From Gimesia sp. (GTDB lineage: Bacteria; Planctomycetota; Planctomycetia; Planctomycetales; Planctomycetaceae), in contig PAJV01000013.1 of NCBI GenBank assembly GCA_002706765.1, positions 248,001 to 312,000 on the forward strand: a stretch of DNA of 64,000 nt, written 5' to 3'. Both the position numbers and the translations under genes were made by a program. Shown here one piece after another: positions 39,526 through 48,430 of the stretch (position 1 is the stretch's first letter; the number at the start of each line of letters is the position of its first letter). The notes below the pieces were generated by a model. The model did no database searches and had not been told where the DNA came from. It was given only the letters and a program-made list of their open reading frames with translations.

Positions 39526-41262
39526 ATGACACATCTGCTCTTTGTCGTCACAAAAACATTTACGAAACGCGCCTGGCTGGCGGCGGTGCTGGCTGTCAGT
39601 GTGCTGGTGTTCGTGCCGCTCGTTTTTCGTGGATTGATGTCGATTAAAGAACTGGGGGCTTATGGTATCTCCACTGATCCGTTTCAGTATCATTTTGTGT
39701 TCCTGGGATTGTCATGGATCTTTTTTATCGCAATTTGTGTCCATGCATTACAGGGGTGTGAGAAAATCGTGCTGCGATTGCCAGTTTCTTCAACTGCGAT
39801 TGTCAGCGGCTTGATCATGTTGACGGTCGGGCTGGTATTGATCCTTAATCTGGTTACGAATGGGCTGTATCGCGTCTTCTTTTTCGATCACAACCGGCTG
39901 AGCGAATATTGGCCATTACTGGGGCCATTATTATTTTTAGTCACACTCGTTCTGGTAGGACATTCTTTGTTCTGGAGCAGGTTTGCCCCCAGTGTAACCG
40001 GCAGTCTCTTCAGTATCAGTTTCGTCGCTGCTCTTTGCTGGTGGTTTGCCTCACGCTATTTTCCAAACGGTTTTCAAGAACCGGTAGTGCCTTGGAATCA
40101 TGTCACTCTTTCGGACTGGTCAACCTTGCTGGTTATTAACATCGCTGCCTGGTACCAGGGAACTCGTGCATTTGAGAAGGTTCGAGCTGGGACGGCTGAA
40201 CCCAGCCTGCAGTGGTCGAAGCTGATGGACTTTTGGAATACCCTTTCATCGGGAATGCATATTGATAGTTCTGTAGAATTCAGTTCGCAACAACGTTCGC
40301 TGTCACAATTGCATTGGGGCGATTCCTGTCGCCGTCCGGTGGTCATCGGGGGACTGTGTTTTGGCGCGGGGGGAGTGTTCCTGAGTTTTCTGTTGTTCAA
40401 ACTGTCTTTTGTACCAGGAAGCCAGCAGTCTGCCTTTTGGAATTATCTCCAAAGCATCTCAGTTGTAACCAATACATTGATTTTACTTGCGGCGCTGCTT
40501 ACGGGGTTTCTGCTGGGCGATGGGATTCACAATCCCGGACGCACAGAACTGAAACGTTACCTGAATGCCGTTCCACTGTCAGATCGTGTTTTTTCTGCTG
40601 TTTTGATGCGAAATTTAGTCAAGACGGTCTGTCTAGTCTGGTCCTGTCTGGTGCTGGGTTGTCTGATCAGTCATATCATCGTACTGCATTATTTTGATTT
40701 CAATGCATCCCCATTGAATATGCTGTTTTTAGAGTCTTATGTCAGCAGGATGCCAGAACAGCCAGTGTCTTTTCTGTTTCTCTCGGCGACAATTTTATGG
40801 GGTGTTTCATCCACCATGGTATCGATTTTCTGGACGGGTCGTACCTGGTTCTATTTTACGGTGCTTTCCCTGTTTGGCGGATTGTGTTTTGCCTTAATTC
40901 TGATCGGTGCCTGCATTCAATCTGAATCCATTACCGGATTGCTTTACGGCTTGGCCATGACGCTTTCCTCTTTTCTATTGGGAGGGACGGTTGCCGCTTA
41001 TTTGATTACATATCGAAAAAAACTGATTTCAGTAAGCGGTATACTCGTGGCAGTTCTTTTCTCGCTGGCCGCAGTCTGGTTCTGCAGTTCTCTTTCTGCT
41101 GAGGATTATGATTCCCTTTTTTACCGAATCCTCGATTCGAATTTCTTCTTTCGTGCAGCGGGAATTAACAGTATGCGATTTTTTGTTTTCGTACTTCTGG
41201 TTTTACTTACAACCCCCTTCGCGACGATTCCCCTGGCGGTCTCCTGGAATCGGCATCGGTAA
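39526..41262 (+). CDS. ABC-2-like membrane protein, paralog 1 of 6
   Basis: 578 residues, with about 14 hydrophobic segments. It starts MTHLLFVVTKTFTKRAWLAA, nearly the same as paralog 3, and ends FATIPLAVSWNRHR. The first half contains CEKIVLRLPVSSTAIV followed by NGLYRVFFFDHNRLSEYWPL. The second half contains GRTELKRYLNAVPLSDR. These two matching stretches suggest an internal duplication. It lies three bases after the ATPase stop, so it is surely translated from the same message. I infer a permease role from position and topology; no known substrate family was recognised. Confidence 0.85.
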   Translation: MTHLLFVVTKTFTKRAWLAAVLAVSVLVFVPLVFRGLMSIKELGAYGISTDPFQYHFVFLGLSWIFFIAICVHALQGCEKIVLRLPVSSTAIVSGLIMLTVGLVLILNLVTNGLYRVFFFDHNRLSEYWPLLGPLLFLVTLVLVGHSLFWSRFAPSVTGSLFSISFVAALCWWFASRYFPNGFQEPVVPWNHVTLSDWSTLLVINIAAWYQGTRAFEKVRAGTAEPSLQWSKLMDFWNTLSSGMHIDSSVEFSSQQRSLSQLHWGDSCRRPVVIGGLCFGAGGVFLSFLLFKLSFVPGSQQSAFWNYLQSISVVTNTLILLAALLTGFLLGDGIHNPGRTELKRYLNAVPLSDRVFSAVLMRNLVKTVCLVWSCLVLGCLISHIIVLHYFDFNASPLNMLFLESYVSRMPEQPVSFLFLSATILWGVSSTMVSIFWTGRTWFYFTVLSLFGGLCFALILIGACIQSESITGLLYGLAMTLSSFLLGGTVAAYLITYRKKLISVSGILVAVLFSLAAVWFCSSLSAEDYDSLFYRILDSNFFFRAAGINSMRFFVFVLLVLLTTPFATIPLAVSWNRHR

Positions 41263-41280
41263 TTGTTCAAGGTGCATTTG

Positions 41281-43020
41281 ATGTCATCTGCCTTTGTTGT
41301 GACAACTCGACTGATCTACAAGCGTGCCTGGCTGTCGATACTGTTCTGGTCGGTGTTGTTTGTACTCATTCCCTTCGCGTTTTTGAGAATCGAACAATAC
41401 CTGGCAGGACCAGTCTCCTGGCGATGTGGGAATCGAACATTCACTGATTATGCATTTTATTATTTTTCATATCTGTGCATGTCCAGCACGATTTTCATGA
41501 ATGTCAGTGTGGATGTGATAAAGGATTGTCGGAAGATCTGTCTGGGGCTTCCTGTATCGTCCCGTGTCATTGCGAGTTGGCTGATGTTAATTGTGGTAGC
41601 GCTGTTTGTCGCGATGCAACTGGTGACCTATGGAATGTACCGTCTCCTGATACTGGATCAAACCGTTCTCAGAGAATTTTGGCCAGTGACAGGACCGCTC
41701 TCATTTCTCGTGACTTTGATTCTTGTCGGATATTGTTTTTATTGGTTAATGCATGTTCCCAGTTTGCCTCGTCTGTTGGCAGGCATTATCGTTTTGCCGG
41801 GGATGTTGGTCTGGTTTGTTGCCCGCTTTTTTCCGGATGGTTTCAATGAAGGTCTAGAGCCCTGGAACCGGGTGACCCCGGGAGAATGGGGGACCATGCT
41901 GGGTGTCTCACTGGGAGCCTGGTATCTGGGGACGATTGCTTTTGCGCAGGTTCGAGCTGGCACCACCGTTTCCAGTACATCCTGGGAGCGTCTGCGGGAA
42001 TGGTGGAAAGTACTATCCGTTGGTACGGGTTCTGAAATACAAAAGAGTCAACATTCGCTGGCGGCGATGCTGGCGCAAGTGCACTGGCGTGATTCGTGCC
42101 AGCGTGCTGTGATGACAGGATGTGTGCTGGTAGGGGGTCTGCAACTGACAGCGAGTGGTCTGTTCGGAGCGTTGATGTTCTGGAACAATGCATACTTGCG
42201 AGGGGTTTCGCCAGATTCATTTATGATGAATCTGGTCGGGATGCTGGTTGCCGTTTCTACTTCCTTCTGCTTCATATCGGTTGTGGTTGTAGCGGTTCTA
42301 CTTGGATTGGGAATCAGTAGCAAACGGCCCGGGGAGATGAAGTTGTATTTGTCTCAGATTCCCGTCTCCGATCGAAGTATGAACAGCATTTTTGCTTGCA
42401 ATATGTTGAGAGCCTGCGGTTATACCTGTCTGATCAATCAGGTTGTCCTGCTGATTTGTCTGTGTGTAGTTGCTGCATTGTATGGTTGGCAGACGTTTAC
42501 AGTGCTGCTCCATTCCGGATTTTTTCATGTGCGATATTCGCTTCATATTGTGCTGATGCTGGGCGGGCTGTGGCTCATTGCCGCCAATCTGGTCGCTTTG
42601 CTCTGGTCGGGCCGAGGAAGACTGCTCGGTGTGGCTTTGTTGTGCCTGGAGTTGGTCTTCATGTTTTATGCGATGACGGTGTATTTACTGGGGCGGTATA
42701 GCAGCAACTACTTTTTGAATGGAGTCGTTTTCTATGGAATGCTGCTCTCAGTCTATCTCCCTCTGATTTGGGGAATGTTTCACGCGTTTCGTACCGCTAG
42801 CCGTAAGCAACTGTTGACGCGAAGACAAGCCCGGCTGGCATTGTCTGGATGGTGCGTCTCAGCCATTGTACTGCTGATTTACATGCTTAGCCGTTTGGAT
42901 AATTCTAACATGTTGCCTCAGACGGGCGCATTCTGGTTGGTCAACTCCGGCTTGTGTGCATTATTTCTGCTCCCCTTCGCGACGATCCCCCTGGCAGTGT
43001 CGTGGAATCGGCATCGGTGA
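41281..43020 (+). CDS. ABC-2-like membrane protein, paralog 2 of 6
   Basis: 579 residues from ATG 41281 (AAGGTG ahead), 18 bases after paralog 1. It begins MSSAFVVTTRLIYKRAWLS and ends FATIPLAVSWNRHR. It is the most divergent member: CRKICLGLPVSSRVIASW is kept, but the second-half motif reads RPGEMKLYLSQIPVSDR and the FFDEHWLADYWP motif is replaced by LILDQTVLREFWPVTGP. It shares the MSSA start type with paralogs 4 and 6. Confidence 0.83.
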   Translation: MSSAFVVTTRLIYKRAWLSILFWSVLFVLIPFAFLRIEQYLAGPVSWRCGNRTFTDYAFYYFSYLCMSSTIFMNVSVDVIKDCRKICLGLPVSSRVIASWLMLIVVALFVAMQLVTYGMYRLLILDQTVLREFWPVTGPLSFLVTLILVGYCFYWLMHVPSLPRLLAGIIVLPGMLVWFVARFFPDGFNEGLEPWNRVTPGEWGTMLGVSLGAWYLGTIAFAQVRAGTTVSSTSWERLREWWKVLSVGTGSEIQKSQHSLAAMLAQVHWRDSCQRAVMTGCVLVGGLQLTASGLFGALMFWNNAYLRGVSPDSFMMNLVGMLVAVSTSFCFISVVVVAVLLGLGISSKRPGEMKLYLSQIPVSDRSMNSIFACNMLRACGYTCLINQVVLLICLCVVAALYGWQTFTVLLHSGFFHVRYSLHIVLMLGGLWLIAANLVALLWSGRGRLLGVALLCLELVFMFYAMTVYLLGRYSSNYFLNGVVFYGMLLSVYLPLIWGMFHAFRTASRKQLLTRRQARLALSGWCVSAIVLLIYMLSRLDNSNMLPQTGAFWLVNSGLCALFLLPFATIPLAVSWNRHR

Positions 43021-43071
43021 TATATGGCTTTTTCAATTGTAAATCTGGTTCAATGAGTGTGCGGTGAAATC

Positions 43072-44763
43072 ATGACTCATCTGCTCTTAGTCGTTACAAA
43101 AACATTTACGAAACGTGCCTGGCTGGCAGCGGTGCTGGCTGTTTGTCTGCTCGTGCTGGGGTCGCTCTCGTTGCGTGAGCTGATCTACCTTCTGGAGGGG
43201 CCGACGGACTCCGGCAGTGTGAACCCCTTTCATTTTCATTTTGCGTTTCTGGCGACCTCCTGGGTGACCTTTATTGCCGTCTGCCTGCAGGCGCTGCAGG
43301 GGTCGCAGCAGATGATTCGGGGGCTGCCGATTTCTTCTGCCAGGATTGCCAGCGGCCTGATGTTTTCTTCCGTCGGAGTTGTGGTGCTGCTCAGTCTGGT
43401 TACAAATGGTCTGTATCGGCTGGTCTTTTTTGACGAACACTGGCTCGCCGACTATTGGCCCGTGCTGGGGCCGCTGTTGTTTCTCTGCACACTGGTGATG
43501 GTCGGGTATCACTGTTTCTGGAGTATGCACGCACCCGGTTTTCTGAAAGTCGCAGGCTGGGGGATGGCTTTTGGATTGCTGTTTTACTGGTTCGTCAGCC
43601 GATATTATCCGCATGGTTTTGCGAAAGGTGTTGTTCCCTGGAGCCATGTCACGCTGACAGAATTTGTCACACTGCAGCTGGTCAGTCTGGTTGCCTGGCT
43701 GGGGGGAGTCCGTGCCTATTCGAACATTCGCAATGGTGCTGCCATGCCGTCGCCGCAATGGGATCAGACGCAACTCTGGTGGACCGCATTGATCACCGGC
43801 CGGATTCCCGAACGGATGTCGGTCCCCCTCTCACGACGAATGACACTGGCGCGCATGCACTGGAGTGGCTCCTGTCAGCGGGCAGTCATTGTGGGTGGAA
43901 TCCTGTTTGGTGTGGCTGTGCTGATTGTGAATCTGGCTGCCGCTGCAATGTATGATTCCAGCAGCCCTGAATTGAATAACCTGCTAGAGCTTTCCGAAAC
44001 TTTTCAGGTATCCACGCTGGTACTCTCCGGCATTGCGGCGATTGGAGTGACCATCATGCTGGCTGGCAGTGTCGCCGGGACGGGCAATACAGAAATGAAT
44101 CGCAGCCTGGCGATGACGCCTCTGTCAGATCGCGAACTTTCTGCTTCGCTGTTTGGGAACATGTGGAAAACCTGTCTGGCGTGCAGTGTGATGCTTCAAC
44201 TGGCCCTGCTGCTCAGTTACGCCGGTTTTTTGATGATGCAGGGAACAGAAATAGTTCACTCAAACTACGACATGGGTGAATGGCTGAAACAGAACCTGAT
44301 CTATTCCAGCGTCGCAATGATCGGGTCCTGGATCCTGACTGCCAATTTACTCGCACTCTGCTGGACCGGCCGCCAGTGGGTCTGCAATACAGTTGTAGGC
44401 GTCGTGGTGGGAGGCAGTGTAACGTTCATGATCATAAGTCAGATTCTGAGATCCAGTGGCTTTTATCAGGCTGCCCAGTTATTGGAAAAAAGCGTATTTC
44501 TCGTGATGACGTTGTCGATCATCAGTGCCACGATTGGTGCCTGGCTGGATGCCGGAAAACGGTGCTTAATTCGAAAACGAACGCGCAATGCGGCGTTGTG
44601 CTGCAGTATTGCCGGTCTGGTCTTGTTCAAAACCTGGGTCTTCCGGCAGACAGTCGGACCCGATCACTGGATCGGATTTTTATGGATTGCAACTCTGATT
44701 GCATTGATCCTCGCACCGTTTGCAACGATCCCCCTGGCGCTCTCCTGGAATCGGCATCGTTGA
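43072..44763 (+). CDS. ABC-2-like membrane protein, paralog 3 of 6
   Basis: 563 residues from ATG 43072. It starts MTHLLLVVTKTFTKRAWLAA, and its first ~70 bases are almost the same as those of paralog 1, pointing to a fairly recent duplication or gene conversion. Motifs are GSQQMIRGLPISSARIASG, NGLYRLVFFDEHWLADYWPV, GNTEMNRSLAMTPLSDREL, and the tail FATIPLALSWNRHR. It is preceded by 51 bases containing GGTGAAATC. Confidence 0.85.
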   Translation: MTHLLLVVTKTFTKRAWLAAVLAVCLLVLGSLSLRELIYLLEGPTDSGSVNPFHFHFAFLATSWVTFIAVCLQALQGSQQMIRGLPISSARIASGLMFSSVGVVVLLSLVTNGLYRLVFFDEHWLADYWPVLGPLLFLCTLVMVGYHCFWSMHAPGFLKVAGWGMAFGLLFYWFVSRYYPHGFAKGVVPWSHVTLTEFVTLQLVSLVAWLGGVRAYSNIRNGAAMPSPQWDQTQLWWTALITGRIPERMSVPLSRRMTLARMHWSGSCQRAVIVGGILFGVAVLIVNLAAAAMYDSSSPELNNLLELSETFQVSTLVLSGIAAIGVTIMLAGSVAGTGNTEMNRSLAMTPLSDRELSASLFGNMWKTCLACSVMLQLALLLSYAGFLMMQGTEIVHSNYDMGEWLKQNLIYSSVAMIGSWILTANLLALCWTGRQWVCNTVVGVVVGGSVTFMIISQILRSSGFYQAAQLLEKSVFLVMTLSIISATIGAWLDAGKRCLIRKRTRNAALCCSIAGLVLFKTWVFRQTVGPDHWIGFLWIATLIALILAPFATIPLALSWNRHR

Positions 44764-44832
44764 CAAAACTGAATTGTGTGAGATGTATATAGTCTGTTGT
44801 ATTGAGTCTTCCTGAAAGTTGAGGTGTCCCTG

Positions 44833-46533
44833 ATGTCATCTGCCTTCTATATGACGACCCGCAATTTCTGTAAACGCGCCCGGCTCGGCGCCTTGCTGGC
44901 GGTAGGAACGCTGGTGCTGGGGCCGTTGATTTCCCGTATGATCATGCGGCTGCAGGGGTTGAGCCTGGAGCATCTCGAACAGAATGTGTTCGATTATCAC
45001 TTTGCCTACCTGGGGGTCTCGTACATCTTTTTTCTGGGGGTCTGCCTGCAGGCGCTGGCTGGCAGCGAAAAATTCTGCCTGGGTCTGCCGGTCTCTTCCA
45101 CTTCCATCGCCACCTGGATGATGCTCTCGATGGTGGGGCTGGTAGTCGCGCTGCAACTGGTAACCAACGGCCTGTATCGCGTTCTGTTTTTCGACGATCG
45201 CTGGCTGGCAGACTACTGGCCTCTGCTGGGACCACTGCTGTTTATGGTGACTTTGATTCTGGTGGGGCACGCGGCTTACTGGAGCCTGCATGCACCCAGC
45301 CTGACGAAATTCACGTTCTGGTCTGCCGCGATTGTCGCGCTGTTCTGGTGGTTTATCTCTCGCTACTTTCCCAACGGTTACTACCAGAAGATCGTACCCT
45401 GGCGAGCCGTCACGCTGGGGGAATTCCTGCTGATGCAACTGGTGGGAATCGCTGCCTGGTATCAGGGAACCCGGGCGTTTGCCCATGTACGAAATGGGAC
45501 CGCTCTCCCCAGCCCCCAGTGGGAACAGCTTCAGGTCTGGTGCAATGGTTTGCTGACAGGCTCTGTCCCTGAGCAGCCGATTGTGCCTCTCTCACGGAAA
45601 GCAGCGCTGGCCCGATTGCATTGGCGCGATTCCTGTCAGCGTGCGGCGTTACTTGCCGGAGTGGGATTTGGACTGACCATGCTGGTGATCAATGTGCTGG
45701 TCATCGCCAACTTTGATCCCTCCCGAACCAACCAGAATAATTTCAGTCAACTGGTAGAAGTTTTTTTAATTTCCTCAATGTTCTTTGGTCTGGTTGCAGC
45801 CATTATCGTTGCCGTCCTCATGGGAGAGGGGACCACGGGTAGCGGACGAACTGAAATGAAGCAGTTCCTTGCCAAAGCGCCGCTTGTCGATCGCGATCTG
45901 AATTCGACCCTGTTCCGCAATCTGCTCAAAACACTGGGACTGACATTTATGGGTATCATCGTTGCGCTGGGGCTCAGTCTGATCATCGCCGGGATCTGGC
46001 ATGGAGCTGAGGTATTTCAGGTGTTGTTCTCTTCGGTCATTCGGGGAGGGGGCTCGATTCTGCCTGTGTTTTTACTGGTCATCGGTTTCTGGGTCATCGC
46101 GGCCAATATGATTTCTGTCTTCTGGACCGGTCGTTCCTGGTTTTATTTTACGGCGATCGGCGTCTTCTTCGGGGGGATTGTCTTTTATATCATTCTGATG
46201 AATCTCGGAGATACTCTGTTTCGCAATTCGATTCTTTATCACTACATGACAATCGTGCTGCTGTTGTTGCCGCCTCTGTTGATTTGTGCGGGAACCTTCG
46301 CCGCGTATATGGTTGCCTGCCGCAGGAAACTGATTTCACAGACAGGCTCAATTGTGGCGCTGGTGCTCTGGATGTGCTCTGTCACTGGAGTTCTGATCTG
46401 GATGCTGGAACGCTCTCAATATTATCACGGTGTTGTCTGGGGATTGTTGCTGATCTACGCGACGCTGGCAGCTTTGGTTCTCGCGCCGTTCGCGACGATT
46501 CCCCTGGCGCTCTCGTGGAACCGGCATCGGTAA
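44833..46533 (+). CDS. ABC-2-like membrane protein, paralog 4 of 6
   Basis: 566 residues from ATG 44833, with GAGGTGTCCCTG directly ahead. It starts MSSAFYMTTRNFCKRARLGA. Key stretches are GSEKFCLGLPVSSTSIATW, NGLYRVLFFDDRWLADYWP, ALARLHWRDSCQRAALLAG, GRTEMKQFLAKAPLVDRDL, SVFWTGRSWFYFT and the common tail. About 14 hydrophobic segments can be marked. A 69-base spacer separates it from paralog 3. Confidence 0.85.
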   Translation: MSSAFYMTTRNFCKRARLGALLAVGTLVLGPLISRMIMRLQGLSLEHLEQNVFDYHFAYLGVSYIFFLGVCLQALAGSEKFCLGLPVSSTSIATWMMLSMVGLVVALQLVTNGLYRVLFFDDRWLADYWPLLGPLLFMVTLILVGHAAYWSLHAPSLTKFTFWSAAIVALFWWFISRYFPNGYYQKIVPWRAVTLGEFLLMQLVGIAAWYQGTRAFAHVRNGTALPSPQWEQLQVWCNGLLTGSVPEQPIVPLSRKAALARLHWRDSCQRAALLAGVGFGLTMLVINVLVIANFDPSRTNQNNFSQLVEVFLISSMFFGLVAAIIVAVLMGEGTTGSGRTEMKQFLAKAPLVDRDLNSTLFRNLLKTLGLTFMGIIVALGLSLIIAGIWHGAEVFQVLFSSVIRGGGSILPVFLLVIGFWVIAANMISVFWTGRSWFYFTAIGVFFGGIVFYIILMNLGDTLFRNSILYHYMTIVLLLLPPLLICAGTFAAYMVACRRKLISQTGSIVALVLWMCSVTGVLIWMLERSQYYHGVVWGLLLIYATLAALVLAPFATIPLALSWNRHR

Positions 46534-46615
46534 TCTAACTGAAACAGGATCACTCTGCTATGAAAAAGAGGCTTGTTTTAAGCCATGAAATTCGTTGAAA
46601 AATGAGGTACCACTG

Positions 46616-48358
46616 ATGTCAGCCATCTTTTATGCGACCACCAAACAGTTTTGTAAACGTGCCTGGTTCGGCGCGGTCCTCGCCGTCGGGGCGCTGGTGA
46701 TGGTGCCTTTGTTAATTGTGCTTATTCTAAAGTTCAATGGATTACAACCAGGACAGATGAACCAGAGTTACTTTGACTTTCACTTTGCCTATCTGGGGGT
46801 CTCCGGGGTCTTTTTTCTGGGTGTCTGTCTGCATGCATTCTCTGGCAGCGAAAAGTACTGTCTGGGTCTACCGGTTTCTTCGACTTCCATCGCCACCTGG
46901 CTGATGCTGGCAATGGCGGGATTCGTGGTGGTGCTGCAACTTCTGACCAATGGCCTCTATCGGCTGCTGTTTTTTGATGAGCACTGGCTTGCCAATTATT
47001 GGCCTTTATTGGGGCCTCTCTTATTTCTGGTTACCCTGATTCTGGTGGGACATTGTATGTTCTGGAGCATGCATGCTCCCAGCTTTACCAAGACATTTCT
47101 GGGAGTCGCTTTGACGATGGGTATGCTGGTCTGGTTCGTTTCCCGGTATTACCCGAACGGGCTCAAGTCAGATATCGTTCCCTGGAGCCGCGTGACGCTG
47201 GGCGAGTTTGTGACCATGCAACTGACCTGCCTCGTAGCCTGGTATCAGGGGACACGTGCCTTTGCAGAGGTCCGTGCCGGCACCGCGGTTCCCAGCCCTG
47301 CCTGGGAAAGGATGAAGGTCTGGTGGTATGCGCTGCTCACCGGAGCGATTCCCGAGCAGTCAGCGGTTCCCTGCTCGCCGAGATCATCGCTGGCCCGTTT
47401 GCATTGGCGCGATTCGTGTCAGCAGTCTGTTATTGTCGGGGGAGGAGTATTCGGCCTGTTGTCGTTGATGTTCAACCTTTTGATAGGGACACGTCTGAAT
47501 TCAGAGCCGACGGCTCTGCGAGATGTCATGGAAGGTTTTGTAGCCATGTCAACTATTCTCACCTTGGCCGCTGCTGTCACTGCAGGAGCGATATTGGGGC
47601 TGGGGATTTGCAGCACGGGACGCACGGAAATGAAACGCTGTCTGGCAATGGCTCCGCTGACGGATTCTGATTTTAATGCCACCCTGTTCGCGAACATGGT
47701 TAAAGTGTTGGGCTGGTCCATTCTGATCATTCAATCGGCTCTGCTGCTGAGTCTGATCGTCACTGCAGTACTATATGAAGTAGACACGTTTCGCGTACTG
47801 CAGGTAACCGGTTTTCTGGGGAATGGATCAAACAGCTTGAGTGATATGCTGTTGTATTTATTCGGGGAAAATGGATTTTTATGTCATACGCTGGTGACAT
47901 TGATCGGATTCTGGATCATCGCCGCAAATATAGTTTCCGTACTCTGGACAGGACGTACCTGGTTTATCGTCTCTGCGATCGGAATCTGCTTTGGTGGTCT
48001 GTATTTCTACAGCATGATGATTAGCTTGCTGGAAGCATTCTTTCCTCGTCAGTATCTGGCGGAATTGGTTATTATCAGTATGTTGCTGTTTTTATATTTT
48101 CTGATTCTGGGGGGCACTCTTGCCGCCTATTTGACTGCCCTTCGCAGGCAATTGATCTCAAAAGCCCGGTTCCTTGGGGCTGGTTTGCTCTGGTCATTTG
48201 CTGTCATGGGAGTTCTGGTGACTTTGCTGAGCATGGCTCCCCATTACCCGTTTCGGACGATGTGTGGGGAGTTTTGTGTTTTTTCAGTTCTGGGTGCCCT
48301 GAGCCTGGCACCGTTTGCCACGATTCCCCTGGCGCTCTCGTGGAATCGGCATCGGTAA
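46616..48358 (+). CDS. ABC-2-like membrane protein, paralog 5 of 6
   Basis: 580 residues from ATG 46616, with GAGGTACCACTG ahead, much like the site before paralogs 4 and 6. It starts MSAIFYATTKQFCKRAWFGA. It contains GSEKYCLGLPVSSTSIATW and GRTEMKRCLAMAPLTDSDF. The first of these is nearly identical to that of paralog 4. It has a longer insert near residue 400 (GFLGNGSNSLSDMLLYLFGE) than the other copies. The tail is FATIPLALSWNRHR. Confidence 0.85.
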   Translation: MSAIFYATTKQFCKRAWFGAVLAVGALVMVPLLIVLILKFNGLQPGQMNQSYFDFHFAYLGVSGVFFLGVCLHAFSGSEKYCLGLPVSSTSIATWLMLAMAGFVVVLQLLTNGLYRLLFFDEHWLANYWPLLGPLLFLVTLILVGHCMFWSMHAPSFTKTFLGVALTMGMLVWFVSRYYPNGLKSDIVPWSRVTLGEFVTMQLTCLVAWYQGTRAFAEVRAGTAVPSPAWERMKVWWYALLTGAIPEQSAVPCSPRSSLARLHWRDSCQQSVIVGGGVFGLLSLMFNLLIGTRLNSEPTALRDVMEGFVAMSTILTLAAAVTAGAILGLGICSTGRTEMKRCLAMAPLTDSDFNATLFANMVKVLGWSILIIQSALLLSLIVTAVLYEVDTFRVLQVTGFLGNGSNSLSDMLLYLFGENGFLCHTLVTLIGFWIIAANIVSVLWTGRTWFIVSAIGICFGGLYFYSMMISLLEAFFPRQYLAELVIISMLLFLYFLILGGTLAAYLTALRRQLISKARFLGAGLLWSFAVMGVLVTLLSMAPHYPFRTMCGEFCVFSVLGALSLAPFATIPLALSWNRHR

Positions 48359-48430
48359 TTCAGAGTTGAATAAATAATAAATCAAAGAGTCATACTGTGA
48401 TATGGATTAATAGAAACTGAGGTAACCCTG